Made by a program: the position numbers and the translations under genes. 64,000 nucleotides of DNA from Polydactylus sextarius. Its lineage: Eukaryota; Chordata; Actinopteri; Polynemidae. The notes beneath the pieces are model-generated. The model was given only the letters and a program-made list of their open reading frames with translations. It made no database searches and was not told the DNA's origin. Shown piece by piece: positions 32,821 through 45,367 of this stretch. The stretch lies in assembly GCA_016801845.1 (NCBI GenBank), contig CM028931.1:7027563-7091562 (forward strand), written 5' to 3'. Each line of letters opens with the position of its first letter. Position 1 is the stretch's first letter.

Positions 32821-35800
32821 GTGAGCCGGGCCGACCAGGGCGGCCTGGACGGACGTGGCTCCACAGGGTCCAGGCCCGACCAGGGCCCGCCTGTCCCTCT
32901 GTGGGCTCCCCCGGGGCCTGGGACGTGGACCATCCTGGACGGACGTGGCTCCACAGGGTCCAGGCCCAGGGCCGGCCTGACCCTCTGTGGCTCCACAGGC
33001 CCCCCCCGAGGTGGGCATCCTGGACGGACGCGGGCTCCACAGGGTCCAGCTCCGCTGCCCGCCTGTCCTCTGTGGAGCCCCGCCCGCCGGGTGGGCATCC
33101 TGGACGGACGACGGGCTCCACAGGGTCCAGGGGGGTCTCTGGGGGCCGCCTGTCCCTCCACAGGGGAGCCCCCCCCCCGCCGGTGGGCTTCCTGGACGGA
33201 CGTGGCTCCACAGGGTCCAGGCTCGCGGCTCCGCCTGTCCCTCTGTGGAGCCCCGCCGCGGTGGGCATCCTGGACGGACGTGGCTCCACAGGGTCCAGGC
33301 TCCGCTGCCCGCCTGTCCCTCTGTGGAGCCCCGCCCCGCGGGTGGGCATCCTGGACGGACGGGCTCCACCACAGGGTCAGGCCCGCGGCCCGCCTGTCCC
33401 TCTGTGGAGCCCCCCCCCCGCCGGGTGGGCATCCTGGACGGACGTGGCTCCACAGGGTCCAGGCCCGCTGCTCCGCCTGTCCCTCTGTGGAGCCCCCGCC
33501 CCGCCGGTGGGCATCCTGGACGGACGTGGCTCCACAGGGTCCAGGCTCGCTGCCCGCCTGTCCCTCTGTGGAGCCCCCGCCGCCGCCGGGTGGGCATCCT
33601 GGACGGACGTGGCTCCACAGGGTCCAGGCTCCGCCGCTCCGCCAGTCCCACTGTGGAGCCCCCCCCCGCGGTGGGCATCCTGGACGGACGTGGCTCCACA
33701 GGGTCCAGGCCCGCTGGGCCCGCCTGTCCCTCTGTGGAGCCCCCCCCGCCGGGTGGGCATCCTGGACGGACGACGGGCTCCACAGGGTCCAGGCCCGCTG
33801 CTCCGCCTGTCCCTCTGTGGAGCCCCCGCCCCCCGCCGGGTGGGCATCCTGGACGGACGACGGGCTCCACAGGGTCCAGGCTCGCGGCTGCCCGCCTGTC
33901 CCTCTGTGGAGCCCCGCCCCCGCCGGGTGGGCATCCTGGACGGACGTGGCTCCACAGGGTCCAGGCTCGCTGCCCGCCTGTCCCTCTGTGGAGCCCCCCC
34001 CCGCCGGTGGGCATCCTGGACGGACGTGGCTCCACAGGGTCCAGGCTCCGCGGCTCCGCCTGTCCCTCTGTGGAGCCCCCCCCCCGCCGGTGGGCATCCT
34101 GGACGGACGTGGCTCCACAGGGTCCAGGCTCCGCGGCTCCGCCTGTCCCTCTGTGGAGCCCCGCCGCCGCGGTGGGCATCCTGGACGGACGGGCTCCACA
34201 GGGTCCAGGCTCATGGGCCCGCCTGTCCCTCTGTGGAGCCCCCCCCCCGCCGGGTGGGCATCCTGGACGGACGTGGCTCCACAGGGTCCAGGCTCAGGCG
34301 GCTCCGCCTGTCCCTCTGTGGAGCCCCCCGCCGCCGGTGGGCATCCTGGACGGACGTGGCTCCACAGGGTCCAGGCTCCGCTGCTCCGCCTGTCCCTCTG
34401 TGGAGCCCCGCCCCCCGCCGGTGGGCATCCTGGACGGACGTGGCTCCACAGGGTCCAGGCTCCGCTGCCCGCCTGTCCCTCTGTGGAGCCCCCCCGCCCG
34501 CGGGTGGGCATCCTGGACGGACGTGGCTCCACAGGGTCCAGGGCTGCCTGGCTGCCCGCCTGTCCCTCTCTGTGGAGCCCCCCCGCCGCCGGGTGGGCAT
34601 CCTGGACGGACGTGGCTCCACAGGGTCCAGGCTCGCTGCCCGCCTGTCCCTCTGTGGAGCCCCCCCCCCGCCGGTGGGCATCCTGGACGGACGTGGCTCC
34701 AGGGGTCCAGGCTCTGTCCCTCCCGCCTGTCCCTCTGTGGAGCCCCCCCCCCGCCGGGTGGGCATCCTGGACGGACGTGGGCTCCACAGGGTCCAGGCTC
34801 GCTGCCCGCCTGTGTCCTCTGTGGAGCCCCGCCGCCGCCGGTGGGCATCCTGGACGGACGTGGCTCCACAGGGTCCAGGCTCGCGGGCCCGCCTGTCCCT
34901 CTGTGGAGCCCCCCCGCCGCCGCCGGTGGGCATCCTGGACGGACGTGGCTCCACAGGGTCCAGGCTCGCGGGCTCCGCCTGTCCCTCTGTGGAGCCCCCC
35001 CGCCGCGGGTGGGCATCCTGGACGGACGTGGCTCCACAGGGTCCAGGCTCATGGGCTCCGCTTGTCCCCTCTGTGGAGCCCCCCCCCGCCGGGTGGGCAT
35101 CCTGGACGGACGTGGCTCCACAGGGTCAGGGGGCTCGCTGCCCGCCTGTCCCTCTGTGGAGCCCCCCGCCCCGCCGGTGGGCATCCTGGACGGACGTGGC
35201 TCCACAGGGTCCAGGCTCATGGGCTCCGCCTGTCCCTCTGTGGAGCCCCCCCCCGCCGGGTGGGCATCCTGGACGGACGTGGCTCCACAGGGTCCAGGCT
35301 GCTGGCTCCGCCTGTCCCTCTGTGGAGCCCCCCCCCCCCGCCGGGTGGGCATCCTGGACGGACGTGGCTCCACAGGGTCCAGGCTCCGCTGCCTCGCCTG
35401 TCCCTCTGTGGAGCCCCCCCCCCGCCGGTGGGCATCCTGGACGGACGTGGCTCCACAGGGTCCAGGCTCGCTGGCCCGCCTGTCCCTCTGTGGAGCCCCC
35501 CCCCGCCGGGTGGGCATCCTGGACGGACGTGGCTCCACAGGGTCCAGGCTCCGGCTGCCCGCCTGTCCCTCTGTGGAGCCCCCGCCGCGGGTGGGCATCC
35601 TGGACGGACGTGGCTCCACAGGGTCCAGGGCCCGGCCTCGCCCGCCTGTCCCTCTGTCTGTGGAGCCCCCCGCCGTGGGCATCCTGGACGGACGTGGCTC
35701 CACAGGGTCCAGGCTCGCGGCCCGCCTGTCCCTCTGTGGAGCCCCCCCCGCCGGGTGGGCATCCTGGACGGACGTGGCTCCACAGGGTCCAGGCTCGCGG

Positions 35801-36570
35801 CCCGCGCTGTCCCTCTGTGGAGCCCCGCCCCGCCGGTGGGCATCCTGGACGGACGTGGCTCCACAGGGTCCAGGCTCATGGGCTCCGCCTGTCCCTCTGT
35901 GGAGCCCCCCGCCGCCGCGGTGGGCATCCTGGACGGACGTGGCTCCACAGGGTCCAGGGCTCATGTCCGCCTGTCCCTCTGTGGAGCCCCGCCCCGCCGG
36001 GTGGGCATCCTGGACGGACGTGGCTCCACAGGGTCCAGGGCTCGCTGCGCCCGCTGTGGACGGACCCACAGTGGAGCTCAGGGCCCCGCTGTCCCTCTGT
36101 GGAGCCCCGCCGGTGGGCATCCTGGACGGACGTGGCTCCACAGGGTCCAGGCTCGCGGCTCCGCCTGTCCCTCTGTGGAGCCCCGCCCCGCCGGTGGGCA
36201 TCCTGGACGGACGTGGCTCCACAGGGTCCAGGCTCGGGTTCCGCCTGTCCCTCTGTGGAGCCCCGCCGCCGCCGCCGGTGGGCATCCTGGACGGACGTGG
36301 CTCCACAGGGTCCAGGCTCAAGGGTTCGCTTGTCCCTCTGTGGAGCCCCCCCCCCCGCCGGTGGGCATCCTGGACGGACGTGGCTCCACAGGGTCCAGGG
36401 CTCAGGCTTCGCCTGTCCCTCTGTGGAGCCCCGCCCCGCCGGGTGGGCATCCTGGACGGACGTGGCTCCACAGGGTCCAGGCTCCGCGGCTCCGCCTGTC
36501 CCTCTGTGGAGCCCCGCCCGCCGGGTGGGCATCCTGGACGGACGTGGCTCCACAGGGTCCAGGCTCCGCG
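32821..36570 (+). repeat. GC-rich ~80-bp minisatellite, ~46 copies
   Basis: The unit runs CATCCTGGACGGACGTGGCT, CCACAGGGTCCAGGCTC, a variable GC stretch, GCCTGTCCCTCTGTGGAGC, then a C run of 4-10 bases and CGCCGGGTGGG. It shares the core CCTGGACGGACGTGGCTCCA with the 47-bp repeat, so one probably arose from the other. Copies vary most in the C run and in the segment after CCAGGC. One odd unit lies at 36040-36100 (CTGTGGACGGACCCACAGTG). Long open frames of over 1000 codons in several frames are by-products; 47 and 80 are not multiples of three and no frame has a codon-level signature. Confidence 0.95.
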
Positions 36571-36604
36571 CAAAAAAAAAATGTATATGAACACTTGACA
36601 AACT

Positions 36605-36640
<36 letters not shown>

Positions 36641-37360
36641 ACAGGTATGATGCAGGGAATCAAATGAGACCATCCAGTTGGTGCTTCACATCAAACAACT
36701 ACTGTCAGTTTCATCACAGAATTTAGAGGTTAGTTGTGAATTGCTAAGTATCACTGGACAAAATACAAGGGGGCAGTCAGAAATCGCTTTGTTGGCGGAA
36801 GTCCTACAGACCTGCTTAATTTCCAGTAGATTTAGTGAAGCTTGTCGTGTTAAAGGGAGTCATCTGGTCAGGCTCTGGCAGTCCGGATCACTTAAAGGGT
36901 TAAGGCAAAAACCACTCAATCAATCAGTTTTTATTTATATAGCACTTTTCATACACTATCTATAGCACAAAGTGCTTTACATATGCAATGAAAAAGCCCC
37001 CACAACAGTCATACCACCCTAACCACCCATGTGCACACCAACACACCCCAAACCCATTATTTCTTTTTAAATTTTGTTTTCTTATCTACGTGGTTTGGAG
37101 CAGGAAAACTAATTATTAGTAATTTGTGATTTCTTTATTATAGTATTTGTGATTTCTTGGGCTTAAATATATCAGTTGCTGTTTCCATCTATCATTGGAG
37201 AACAGAAACACACCAGTTTGTATGAAATTGGGACCCTAATGTGACATTGAACGTTGAGTGTGTGAAGGCTTCAGTTCTGTTTAAAACTCCTTGACTTGTA
37301 AACTATATTACTTTCAGGCTTCATTATCTGAGCAATACGATTCAACCTTAAAAACCTTCT
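36571..37360. other. AT-rich spacer with a short teleost interspersed repeat
   Basis: A poly-T run lies at 36607-36636. At 36920-36985 the sequence TTTTTATTTATATAGCACTT with AAAGTGCTTTACAT is a form widely dispersed in teleost genomes; I cannot name the element with confidence. No gene seen. Confidence 0.5.
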
Positions 37361-37362
37361 CT

Positions 37363-37820
37363 TTACAGATAAGAAAGGACACGGCTTTTATCCACTTGGC
37401 TGATAAGCAATCCTTGCTTCCTACCTTGTGTCCAGCCGCCTGATCGTGGGACACCAACCGCCTGACGTGGACGGTTTATAAAATTAACAACCTCTCCCAG
37501 TAGCTTAGAGGAAAACTCACCCCACCTGTTGTCTTTCCACTGGATGTTCTGGGACTTCAGCGCGAACACATCCTACCTCTGCAGGTTCCAGGTAAAGTGT
37601 GTCTTTCTACTGAGAGCACCACATTCTCCAACAACACCTTCTCATCCCTTTTCACAGTGACAATTGTGTGGAACTGCTGCAGCCCTGTGTTTAACAAAGA
37701 CTTCTTCTTTGTGGAGCTCGAGTCAGCAGGATCTGCTGGAACTGCAGCTAAGATTAAAAGTGGTGAATAAACCTGCAGCTGGAGCACTGAGGAGAGGGAC
37801 AGCGATTGAATGATCATCAA
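37363..37820 (-). other. Possible decayed coding fragment
   Basis: The minus strand has two open stretches that overlap by 13 bases in different frames: 37557-37820 (STKKKSLLNTGLQQFHTIVT, then VKRDEKVLLENVVLSVERHT) and 37363-37569 (MFALKSQNIQWKDNRWGEFS). They could be one frameshifted relic. I recognise no family, and chance ORFs are possible. Confidence 0.2.
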
Positions 37821-37892
37821 ACCACTGTCTCAATTACTCCCTCTTAATAAATGGGGAAAAGAATGAGACAAATAGATTCCTCTTTACAAGAA

Positions 37893-38525
37893 ATAAATAC
37901 ATCTATAATTATGTTTGTATAATTTTGAAATGTAAGGAGACCACAACTTAAATTTAAATTTCTATATTGCATCATATGGTACATGGCTATGGCTATGTGG
38001 ATCTTATATGAACAAGTATTAGCTAATTGGTGCGACTAAACGTGTTAAAAAATTGTGTTTGTTTTGTTTGTTCTATTTGTTCTTTCTTGATCTCTGGCAC
38101 ATCACGCAGATGTGCCAGAGATGATTGATCATGCACAAACATGATGTATCTTATTGCAATAAAATAAATCGCCTACCACTGTTGTTGAGATTGATCATGT
38201 CGCCCTCCTGTCTGAGTAGACCACTTGATATTTGTTCTGATAGCTTCCGCGTGCTAATGTTACTCATTAAAAACCTGAATCAAAATTTGATTACGCTGGC
38301 AGAAAATCCTGTACATAATGATAGCAAGGACATATTAATCGTATTGGTCTTTGATCACTAAGAGTTGCAGTTTTTGAGTTTCCTTCAGGTAATATTCGAG
38401 TCCACATTCGCATCTAAAATGGTGTGTGGTTTCACGGCAGTGCATGTTGACCTCCGACACCTTCAGAAGTCAAAGTTCATTACACCTTAATTGCAGGATA
38501 GCAAATGAACACAGAGGGGCGCCTC
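37893..38525. repeat. Dispersed duplication, copy 1
   Basis: This ~600 bp block recurs at ~41945-42510 in the same orientation: it begins near AAATACATCTATAATTATG, passes through CTTATTGCAATAAAATAAAT, CACTTGATATTTGTTCTGAT and GCTGGCAGAAAATCCTGTAC, and ends near CACCTTCAGAAGTCAAAGTT. Copies differ by substitutions and several indels, so this duplication is older than the arrays. No protein was recognised in it. Confidence 0.85.
38090..38122. repeat. Perfect 14-bp inverted repeat (hairpin)
   Basis: ATCTCTGGCACATC, the loop ACGCA, then GATGTGCCAGAGAT. The corresponding place in the second copy of the duplication (~42085) has only the left arm, so the palindrome was gained or lost after duplication. 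Confidence 0.85.
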
Positions 38526-40110
38526 AATATCTTTCACTTCAAGGGCCGTTAACTGAGAGCCCTTAGTATACAGGGTTTGGCCAACTCACCAACAAGGCAC
38601 CATATTGTATAACCCTTAGTCTGAGAATTTTACTGATGTCTGCTGACACCTAGTGGATACATATGGAAACTGATCTGTGGAAAAACTTCAGTCAACAAGT
38701 CTGACCTCTGTGCAGAGTCAATTTAGTTTAGTTTAGTCCAGTTTAACCTGGTTGTCTAGGTTTGCCAAAAAAAAAAAACGCACACACACACACACACACA
38801 ACTCATGGAGTGTGTTCTTTCTTCTGTGCACGTGCTTGTGTAATTGAGAGCAACACACACAATAATTATTAGTACACATAACACAATACAAATGTCAGTA
38901 ATTGTGAAAACGCTTTTCTAGTTTGGACAAAAGAATAGCATCACCTCAAACTTTGTGGAATGTTTGACTCAGTATGTCTAGATGTTTAAAAACAAATAAA
39001 AATCATCACACATTTCACACTGTACGATCTATATGAATAAACTTTAATCTACATCACAGTGCAATTCAAGGGTCAATATTACCGCTAATTAAATGGGACA
39101 ATAGCTTTAAATTAATACCACAAGTGTGCTGACATCTCTGTCTGTTTCATCCAACTGTCATGGTGAAGACTCCTACCATAAGGCTGATCCATCCATCCAT
39201 CTTAGTTATGAAGTTTACTATGCGAGTCAATGAGTTCCTGTTTAGACTGATCGAATGTCTACCCGATCTTGTTCAAGGCCACAGATTTAAGTAGCATAAA
39301 GATTAACCATTGGTTGCTATTATACACAGAAAAAAGTACTGAAGTAATTGATCACATGAAAGATTTGATATTGACTTGACATTTAGAATCCATTCAGTTC
39401 AAACTTAAACTGATGCAAATCAATATTTCAAATTGTCCCGCAAAAAAAACAATTTAAATGTTTGATGAATGACCCAGACCACACTTTTTTTTCTCTTTAA
39501 GTATTTATTTAAAATGTGTTTTATGAAAGTCAATCACGTTTGAAAACACCTCGCTTAACCCTTTTCAGCCTACTGTATCACATTTGCTACATGAGTTTCT
39601 GAGACGCCTATTTTATCAACATGATCAGCATGCATCAAAAAAAAAATAATAAAATAAAGACAATATATTCAATTATAAAATAAATAAATACAAGACTACT
39701 ACAGCAATTTATACTCACATGAACAAAGTATTGTCTGCAAAATAAACAACACTGTAAACTGTTAAGAGAAATTTCAATATATCTCATTCACTATATGACA
39801 AAAAATAATAATCTGATTCAGTTTACACTCACAGGAAGAAATACTGTTTGTGCAATGACAAATATCAAAAACAAATAATCTCAGTGCATCCAGTGTAACA
39901 TGAAATTTACAACATGAACACGTTCGGTCTTCATCAAAAACACAACAACAAATATCCACTTATTATTATTGAGATTTTGTTTATGCTTTTATGAGAGACA
40001 TTTTGCCACCTATCGGGCATTCTGAATTCAAACTTACTCCAAGATTATAGGGAGTATGCATGGTGCACATTTAAGTATTACTGTGACAACATACACAAAA
40101 ATGCTGATAT
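38526..40110. other. Gene-free AT-rich sequence
   Basis: A short (CA)n run lies at 38781-38800. Otherwise I see no exon, repeat family or conserved motif. Confidence 0.5.
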
Positions 40111-40724
40111 TAAATTGTATACGTCTGAATATTTTTTAGTAACATCTTCATTATAACGTCAACATCATACCAAGTTGCCCTGTACAAACCTAATCTAAAG
40201 CCTTTTTTTTTGTTAACCTTGTTCCTTATCTGTACAAGTTTAGTGGAGTGCTTGTCCAGCTGCTGTATTATTTCAGTCTCTCGGGGCGCCGTCATGATTC
40301 TCAGGTAGTCAGCATTGATCTAGAAAATGAGAACAGGACATACAAAGAGGAGTTTGAGATTAATCAGGGTGCCTACAGGAAGTTAAATTTAAGACTTTTT
40401 AATACCATCTCAAAATTTAAGACCAAATGTAAAGATTTAAAGCTGATGGTGGCGTGCATATGATGATTGGATGATTGGCAAAGTCTATGCCACCCCATCT
40501 GTTGCTGAGGTTACAAAATATGGACTAGCTGTGGGAAGAAATCCAGAGGTGAGGTGTTGCTGCTGCTGCTTTCTAGCGGCCGGTAAGCAGATTTAGAACA
40601 TTTAGAACCTCAAAACCATAAGTGTGTAAAATCTTGTAATGATGACTGGAGAAATTTGCTCCAAAATTGATTGAAAATTTGAAGATTAAAAATTTAAGAC
40701 ATTTGGATTGAAATTTAAGATAGA

Positions 40725-40785
40725 TATAGAAAACTTTATTGATCCCTTTCGGAGGTTTCCTCAGGGAAATTGAATTTAAGACCAT
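40725..40785. repeat. Short teleost repeat tail
   Basis: ACTTTATTGATCCCTTTCGG followed by AGGTTTCCTCAGGGAAATT resembles the ACTTTATTGATCCC...GGGAAATT tail found at the 3' end of many fish retroposons. Only this tail is recognisable. Confidence 0.5.
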
Positions 40786-40884
40786 CTTTTTAAGGCCTTT
40801 TCTTAGGAAAATGTATTTAAGACTCTTAAGGACCTGCAGCCACCCTGCATGAATAGTGGAATAGGTAAAAAAAAAAAAAAAAAA

Positions 40885-41105
40885 TCCTCACCTTCCCCTT
40901 CTTGGTCTGCATTTGGTGGCTTTATAACGCATGACCACCTTTTGTTGCCTTTGTTTAATTCTTGAGGAGCCACAGATTTTCTCCCAAAATATCATAATCA
41001 CTTTTTAATTTTAATGAACTTACATCTCATTAACATCATTGCAATTTCTAACAAATTTGATAACAGATCAAGAGACACTTGCAGTTGTGACATTAATGTA
41101 TGGAA
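40885..41105 (-). pseudogene. Decayed partial duplicate of the small gene's third exon
   Basis: The minus strand matches 13,349-13,560. The exon part reads RKSVAPQELNKGNKRWSCVI followed by KPPNADQEGEG, against RKSVAPQELTKRQQKGLPCV in the source, and keeps a GTGAGG donor. The acceptor TTTCAG of the source has become ATTTTG, so the exon cannot be spliced in the same way. The following intron is recognisable to about 41105. No other exon of the gene was found nearby. Confidence 0.7.
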
Positions 41106-41720
41106 CCTGTAGAATGAGGAAGCTCTGCCACATTCTGAAGAGGACTGCCATTGATGAAGCTGAAAACCATGCTGACGACGAAGACGTGACGGAAGGGAGT
41201 ACAAGAGGAAATTAACCTGAATTTCCAGTGGTATGTAGACAGTTGCTGTTTCCGAAAATGCCTACTACCTACTAGTCGTATACTGATCGCTGGAGAAAGT
41301 TGTTGTGCAGTACATGGACAAATAGCACAGGAGTATTGTGTGGGGCTCAATAAAATGCATCTGCAGTCCATTAATTAATGAAGGTCTGGCCATGTGGTTG
41401 GTAGGGTTCCGCTCTTGCATACCATGCTGCATACTGGGGACTAGTGTATGGGTAGGGCACCTGCAGTTATTAATCAGGTATTGGTCATGAAATTGTAGTA
41501 GGCGTAGTGTGTGTTGCACTGTGTACTGGGGCACATTCAGTATGTAGCACTGCAGTAGTATGTAGTAGGCATATTCAGAAACAGCAAGTGGTTCAATAAC
41601 ACATTGTTAGTAGTTTGCACATTACATAAAATTGGAAAATTTGGAGACAATACTACATAATAATGATGACAATACTTAATGTATGTTACTCATTCTAATT
41701 TATACATGCTTTTTCTATCT

Positions 41721-41854
41721 TTTTTCCTATAGGGCATTGAAGACCAAGCAGATGGTGACAAGCCCCTATATCCTGGTGCAACTGTTTCAAAGGGAGAAAG
41801 TCCAATGACCACTGTTCCCCTCATCGTACCAGTTGCAACAACACAAGTTTAAAA
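41721..41854 (+). other. Possible exon or transposase relic
   Basis: After the acceptor-like CTTTTTTCCTATAG the frame GIEDQADGDKPLYPGATVSK, then GESPMTTVPLIVPVATTQV, is open to a TAA at 41850-41852. The DKPLYPGATVSKGES segment recalls a motif in multicopy fish transposon-derived proteins (xxLYPGAxLTxxES), but the match is short and from memory only. Confidence 0.25.
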
Positions 41855-41944
41855 CAGGGCTTCTACTTTCTGGTAATTCCTCTTCATGGACAGATTAAAC
41901 AACTTCTGCAGGAACATGATGTCAGTCTTGTCAGGATGTTCTGC

Positions 41945-42510
41945 ACAATAAATAAATGCATCTATATTTATGTTTGTATAATTTTGAAATGTAAGGAGAC
42001 CACTAATTAAATTTCTAAAATTTCTATATTGCATCATATGTTACATGGCTATGGCTGTTATTTATACCCTATTGTTCTCTTGTATCTCTGGCACATTAGC
42101 AGATACGACTGATTGCGACAAACATGATGTATCTTATTGCAATAAAATAAATCACCCACCACTGTTGTTGACTTGATGAGATGAGAGGTTCATTGATCAT
42201 GTCCTGAGTAGACCACTTGATATTTGTTCTGATAGATTCCAGCTAATGTTACTTATTAAAAGACCTGAATGAAATTTGATTATGCTGGCAGAAAATCCTG
42301 TACATAATGTTAGCAAGGACATATTAATCATATTGGTCTTTGATCACTAAGAGTTGCAGTTTTAGAGTTTTCCTTCAGGTAATGTTTGAGTCAATATTTG
42401 CATCTAAATGGTGTGTGGTTTCACAGCAGCACATGTTGACCTCTGACACCTTCAGAAGTCAAAGTTCATTGCACCAGGATAGCAAAATGAACACAGAGGG
42501 ACGCCCTTTG
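41945..42510. repeat. Dispersed duplication, copy 2
   Basis: Partner of 37893-38525, same orientation, with several deletions (for example the GTGGATCTTATATGAACAAG stretch of copy 1 is missing). Confidence 0.85.
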
Positions 42511-43862
42511 TGCATGCTGCAGTCATGTGAACGCACATAGACCTCAGGTAAGTTAACACTGGTTTAACAAACTAACATCTTAATTGGCTTCGTAGTACCA
42601 ATTAACACCAACTGCAATAACCATGTTTTTTTTTTTTTTAAACACGTGTTCTCAGTTTAACCTTGAGTCAAGTCAGTTGATTAACCGTGCTTAGCAGTGT
42701 AAGCCACAGGGCACAAGAGATAGACAGATATAGACCCACCTGCGCAGGAGGGTGTGGTGACAGTGACATAACACATGGCATGGAAGATGTGTACACAAAG
42801 CTCCCATGAAAAGGTTGCAAGGTGAAAAGCTCACTATTACAGCCTGGTGGTTGTGTCTTAATTCTGAACATGACACCTCGTGGTGGTCTAGGTAAATTGA
42901 GAAACCACTCTGAGGACACTATCCACACAGATGTGTGACAAGTGAACAAAAATATTCCTGTTTATGAACTCAGACCTGAGAAAGGAAAAGGGAGATCAAG
43001 GATGTTACATTACAGTCTTCTCCCCTGTGACCACCTCTCCATGGAGACTTTTGTTTAGGCTAAGTTGGTCGAGACAGCAGCACATTCTCTTTCACCCTCG
43101 AAAGAAACTCTTCACCTGTTCCTTCTGCAGCCTTTCATTCATTCCTTGAACAATCTAAAAACTCACACCAAGTCCCACAGCAAAGAGAGAGCACCATCCA
43201 CGGAGGCTTCAATGGACACAACAGCAGCATAAAGCTCAGCAGCTCCTCAGGAGAAGGTGTGTAACTAACATTTTCACTGATAAAGTATCAGTTAGTTGAT
43301 TTTCACAGACAGTTAAAGAACATGGAGTGTATTGATCTTAAATAAGCTTTGACGAAATTGTCAGCCGGAACAAAAAAGAAAATTGCCTCACAATTTGGTG
43401 TTTTATTATGGCTAATGTTAGCATCAACAGATGTATACTCATCAGGTTGTGGAAAACAACAATGTTTGCCTCTAGTGAAGTTAACATGCTAACAGCTGGG
43501 CCTAAATGAACTCATCACTTTCCCTTGAGCATGTATCACCTCTTGACAAGAAAAACTTGCATCTAGCACCTGTAAGATTCTATAGGTTCTATTTTTGTAG
43601 TGCAAAGAAAGTCTGTTCTCAAGAAAATATATAATATAAAAAATCTTTTACCCAGTTTTACTTTTTAAAAAGGTGCCATGTGAGATATGTTTGTTTTATC
43701 TTTTAAAACACTGTGATTACATTGGATTTTTTGTTTTGGCCTTCGACAAATAATAAATTAGACTTTGGTCATGTGCAACTACAAATATGAACAGAAACCA
43801 GTGTCTCTCCGTCAACTCTTAATTGTATCCTCAAGAAAACCCCAGCAGTCAGTCAGAGTCTC
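42511..43862. other. Intergenic sequence downstream of CCDC162
   Basis: No convincing coding exon. On the minus strand an AATAAA polyadenylation signal lies near 43398-43403, about 460 bases after the CCDC162 stop codon and suitable for its 3' end. Confidence 0.4.
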
Positions 43863-45367
43863 TCACAGCTTTGGTAACAATGTCTGTGCAGTCAGGATAC
43901 GAAGCCCAGACAGATCCTGAAAGACAAATACAAAATGTCTTACATGTTATGTATTTATACAAGGACAATTAATAGTTTGTATTTAGTAGATGTTCTAGTC
44001 TGTTCTTATTTGAAACTACAAAAGTGTTCAAAGGAGTAACATGCCCTTTTTGTGACAAGTTATATGAGTTATCAAGAGTTATGTGTTATGTTATATGTTT
44101 TATATTATCCTGTTTAAACTTCAGTTGACACAGAGTCATTAAAACAGGGAATGACTTGATTGAACTCACTGCTGGGGGTCCATCAGGGAAAGTCCTGGCT
44201 GTTTCTGCTCTCTGGCGTTGTGGCTCGACAGCAGAGTCCTTAAGTGCTGTGTGGTTTGTGAAGCTGCCAAGCTGCGGGGTGGACGACCGCTGACCAACCC
44301 TGCGAAAGCCTGAGGCAAAATAGAAACAAAGACCTGAGTGAAAAAATCCAATCAATAGCAGAATTTAAAATATCATCAGGGAAAAAAAAGTTACAAGAAT
44401 CTGGTTAATCTAATTGAATTGAATCTTGTGGCTACAAATCATGGTGTAATAAATGATTTTTTCTGCTGCTTCACTGCTCAGAGATGAATGTTAAGATTGG
44501 ACAGTAGTGGGTTCATTACCTGCTGAGGGACTTCTATTGCTCATTCTGCTGATTGACAGCGTGTAACACCTCCTGCTTTGTCCTGTGAGGGAACAGATAC
44601 TGAGGGAATTAGGGGTGACATGTCAGTTGAACTATTGTTGGAGAAGCTGTCCAGTTGTCTGAGTTTACGGTTTCTCTCTGTAAATTTGTGTGCGAATGTA
44701 AATGTACCTGTTGCAGACTTGCACCTGGAGAAAGCTGCCTCCATTTCATTCACCTGATTTTGAAGTTTGTCCACCTGCTGAAAGGCGTCTTGTTTGAGGC
44801 TACGTTCCTGATGCAGCTGGTTCTTTACCTACATTCACACAGTCACTTATTTATTTTAATCACGTTAAACTCCGTCTCTTATTTCTTTACCACTAAGTCA
44901 AGCTGTGACTAGATTGTTCCGCAACAATTAAATTAAATGCTCTGAAGATCCATCTGACTTTTCCTCTGCTGCCATCATCTGGTCAAAATTATTATTTTTG
45001 TGTCACCTGCAATGAAAAACTAATCATTCTGTTTTTTATTTAATGCCACATGCACATGAAACACATTCATTAAAATCTGTTATTAATTACTTATAAAACT
45101 ATTTTTTTTCATCCAACCAATCTAAGCATTAAAGATGTCAGAGTCGGTGATCCAGACCTGTCTGATCTCCTTGGCACTGCGTTGCCTTTCTAAGCGGTTC
45201 ATTCTGCTGTCTCTGTCCAGCTGTTCGCTGAGCTCTCTGAGTTGTCTGTCTCTGTCCTCCACGTCAGCTTTTATCTGTTCCAGACTCTGGACTCGGTAGG
45301 AGTCCAGCTCCTGGTGACTGCGAGCCTCCTGCACAGACTGATGCTGGGCCATCTGGAGCTCCTCGGT
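43863..45367 (-). other. ccdc162: CCDC162 C-terminal coiled-coil exons
   Basis: The last five exons encode a heptad-rich helix (LEQIKADVEDRDRQLRELSE, QLHQERSLKQDAFQQVDKLQ) followed by a basic, Ser/Arg-rich tail (RRCYTLSISRMSNRSPSA, GQRSSTPQLGSFTNH). If the donor at 44170 (AGCA|GTGAGT) is not used, an alternative reading runs on to a TAA near 44086 and replaces the last 17 residues. Confidence 0.65.

Noticed and set aside
32700..36606. Plus-strand open frames of about 1200-1300 codons over the 80-bp repeat
   Set aside because: Three overlapping frames are all open because the GC-rich unit lacks stop codons. None has a start context, splice structure or domain.
44655..44912. Plus-strand ORFs overlapping CCDC162 exons (for example 44,655-44,912, 53,203-53,472, 59,434-59,739)
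   Set aside because: They are antisense to phase-consistent exons and cross their splice sites.
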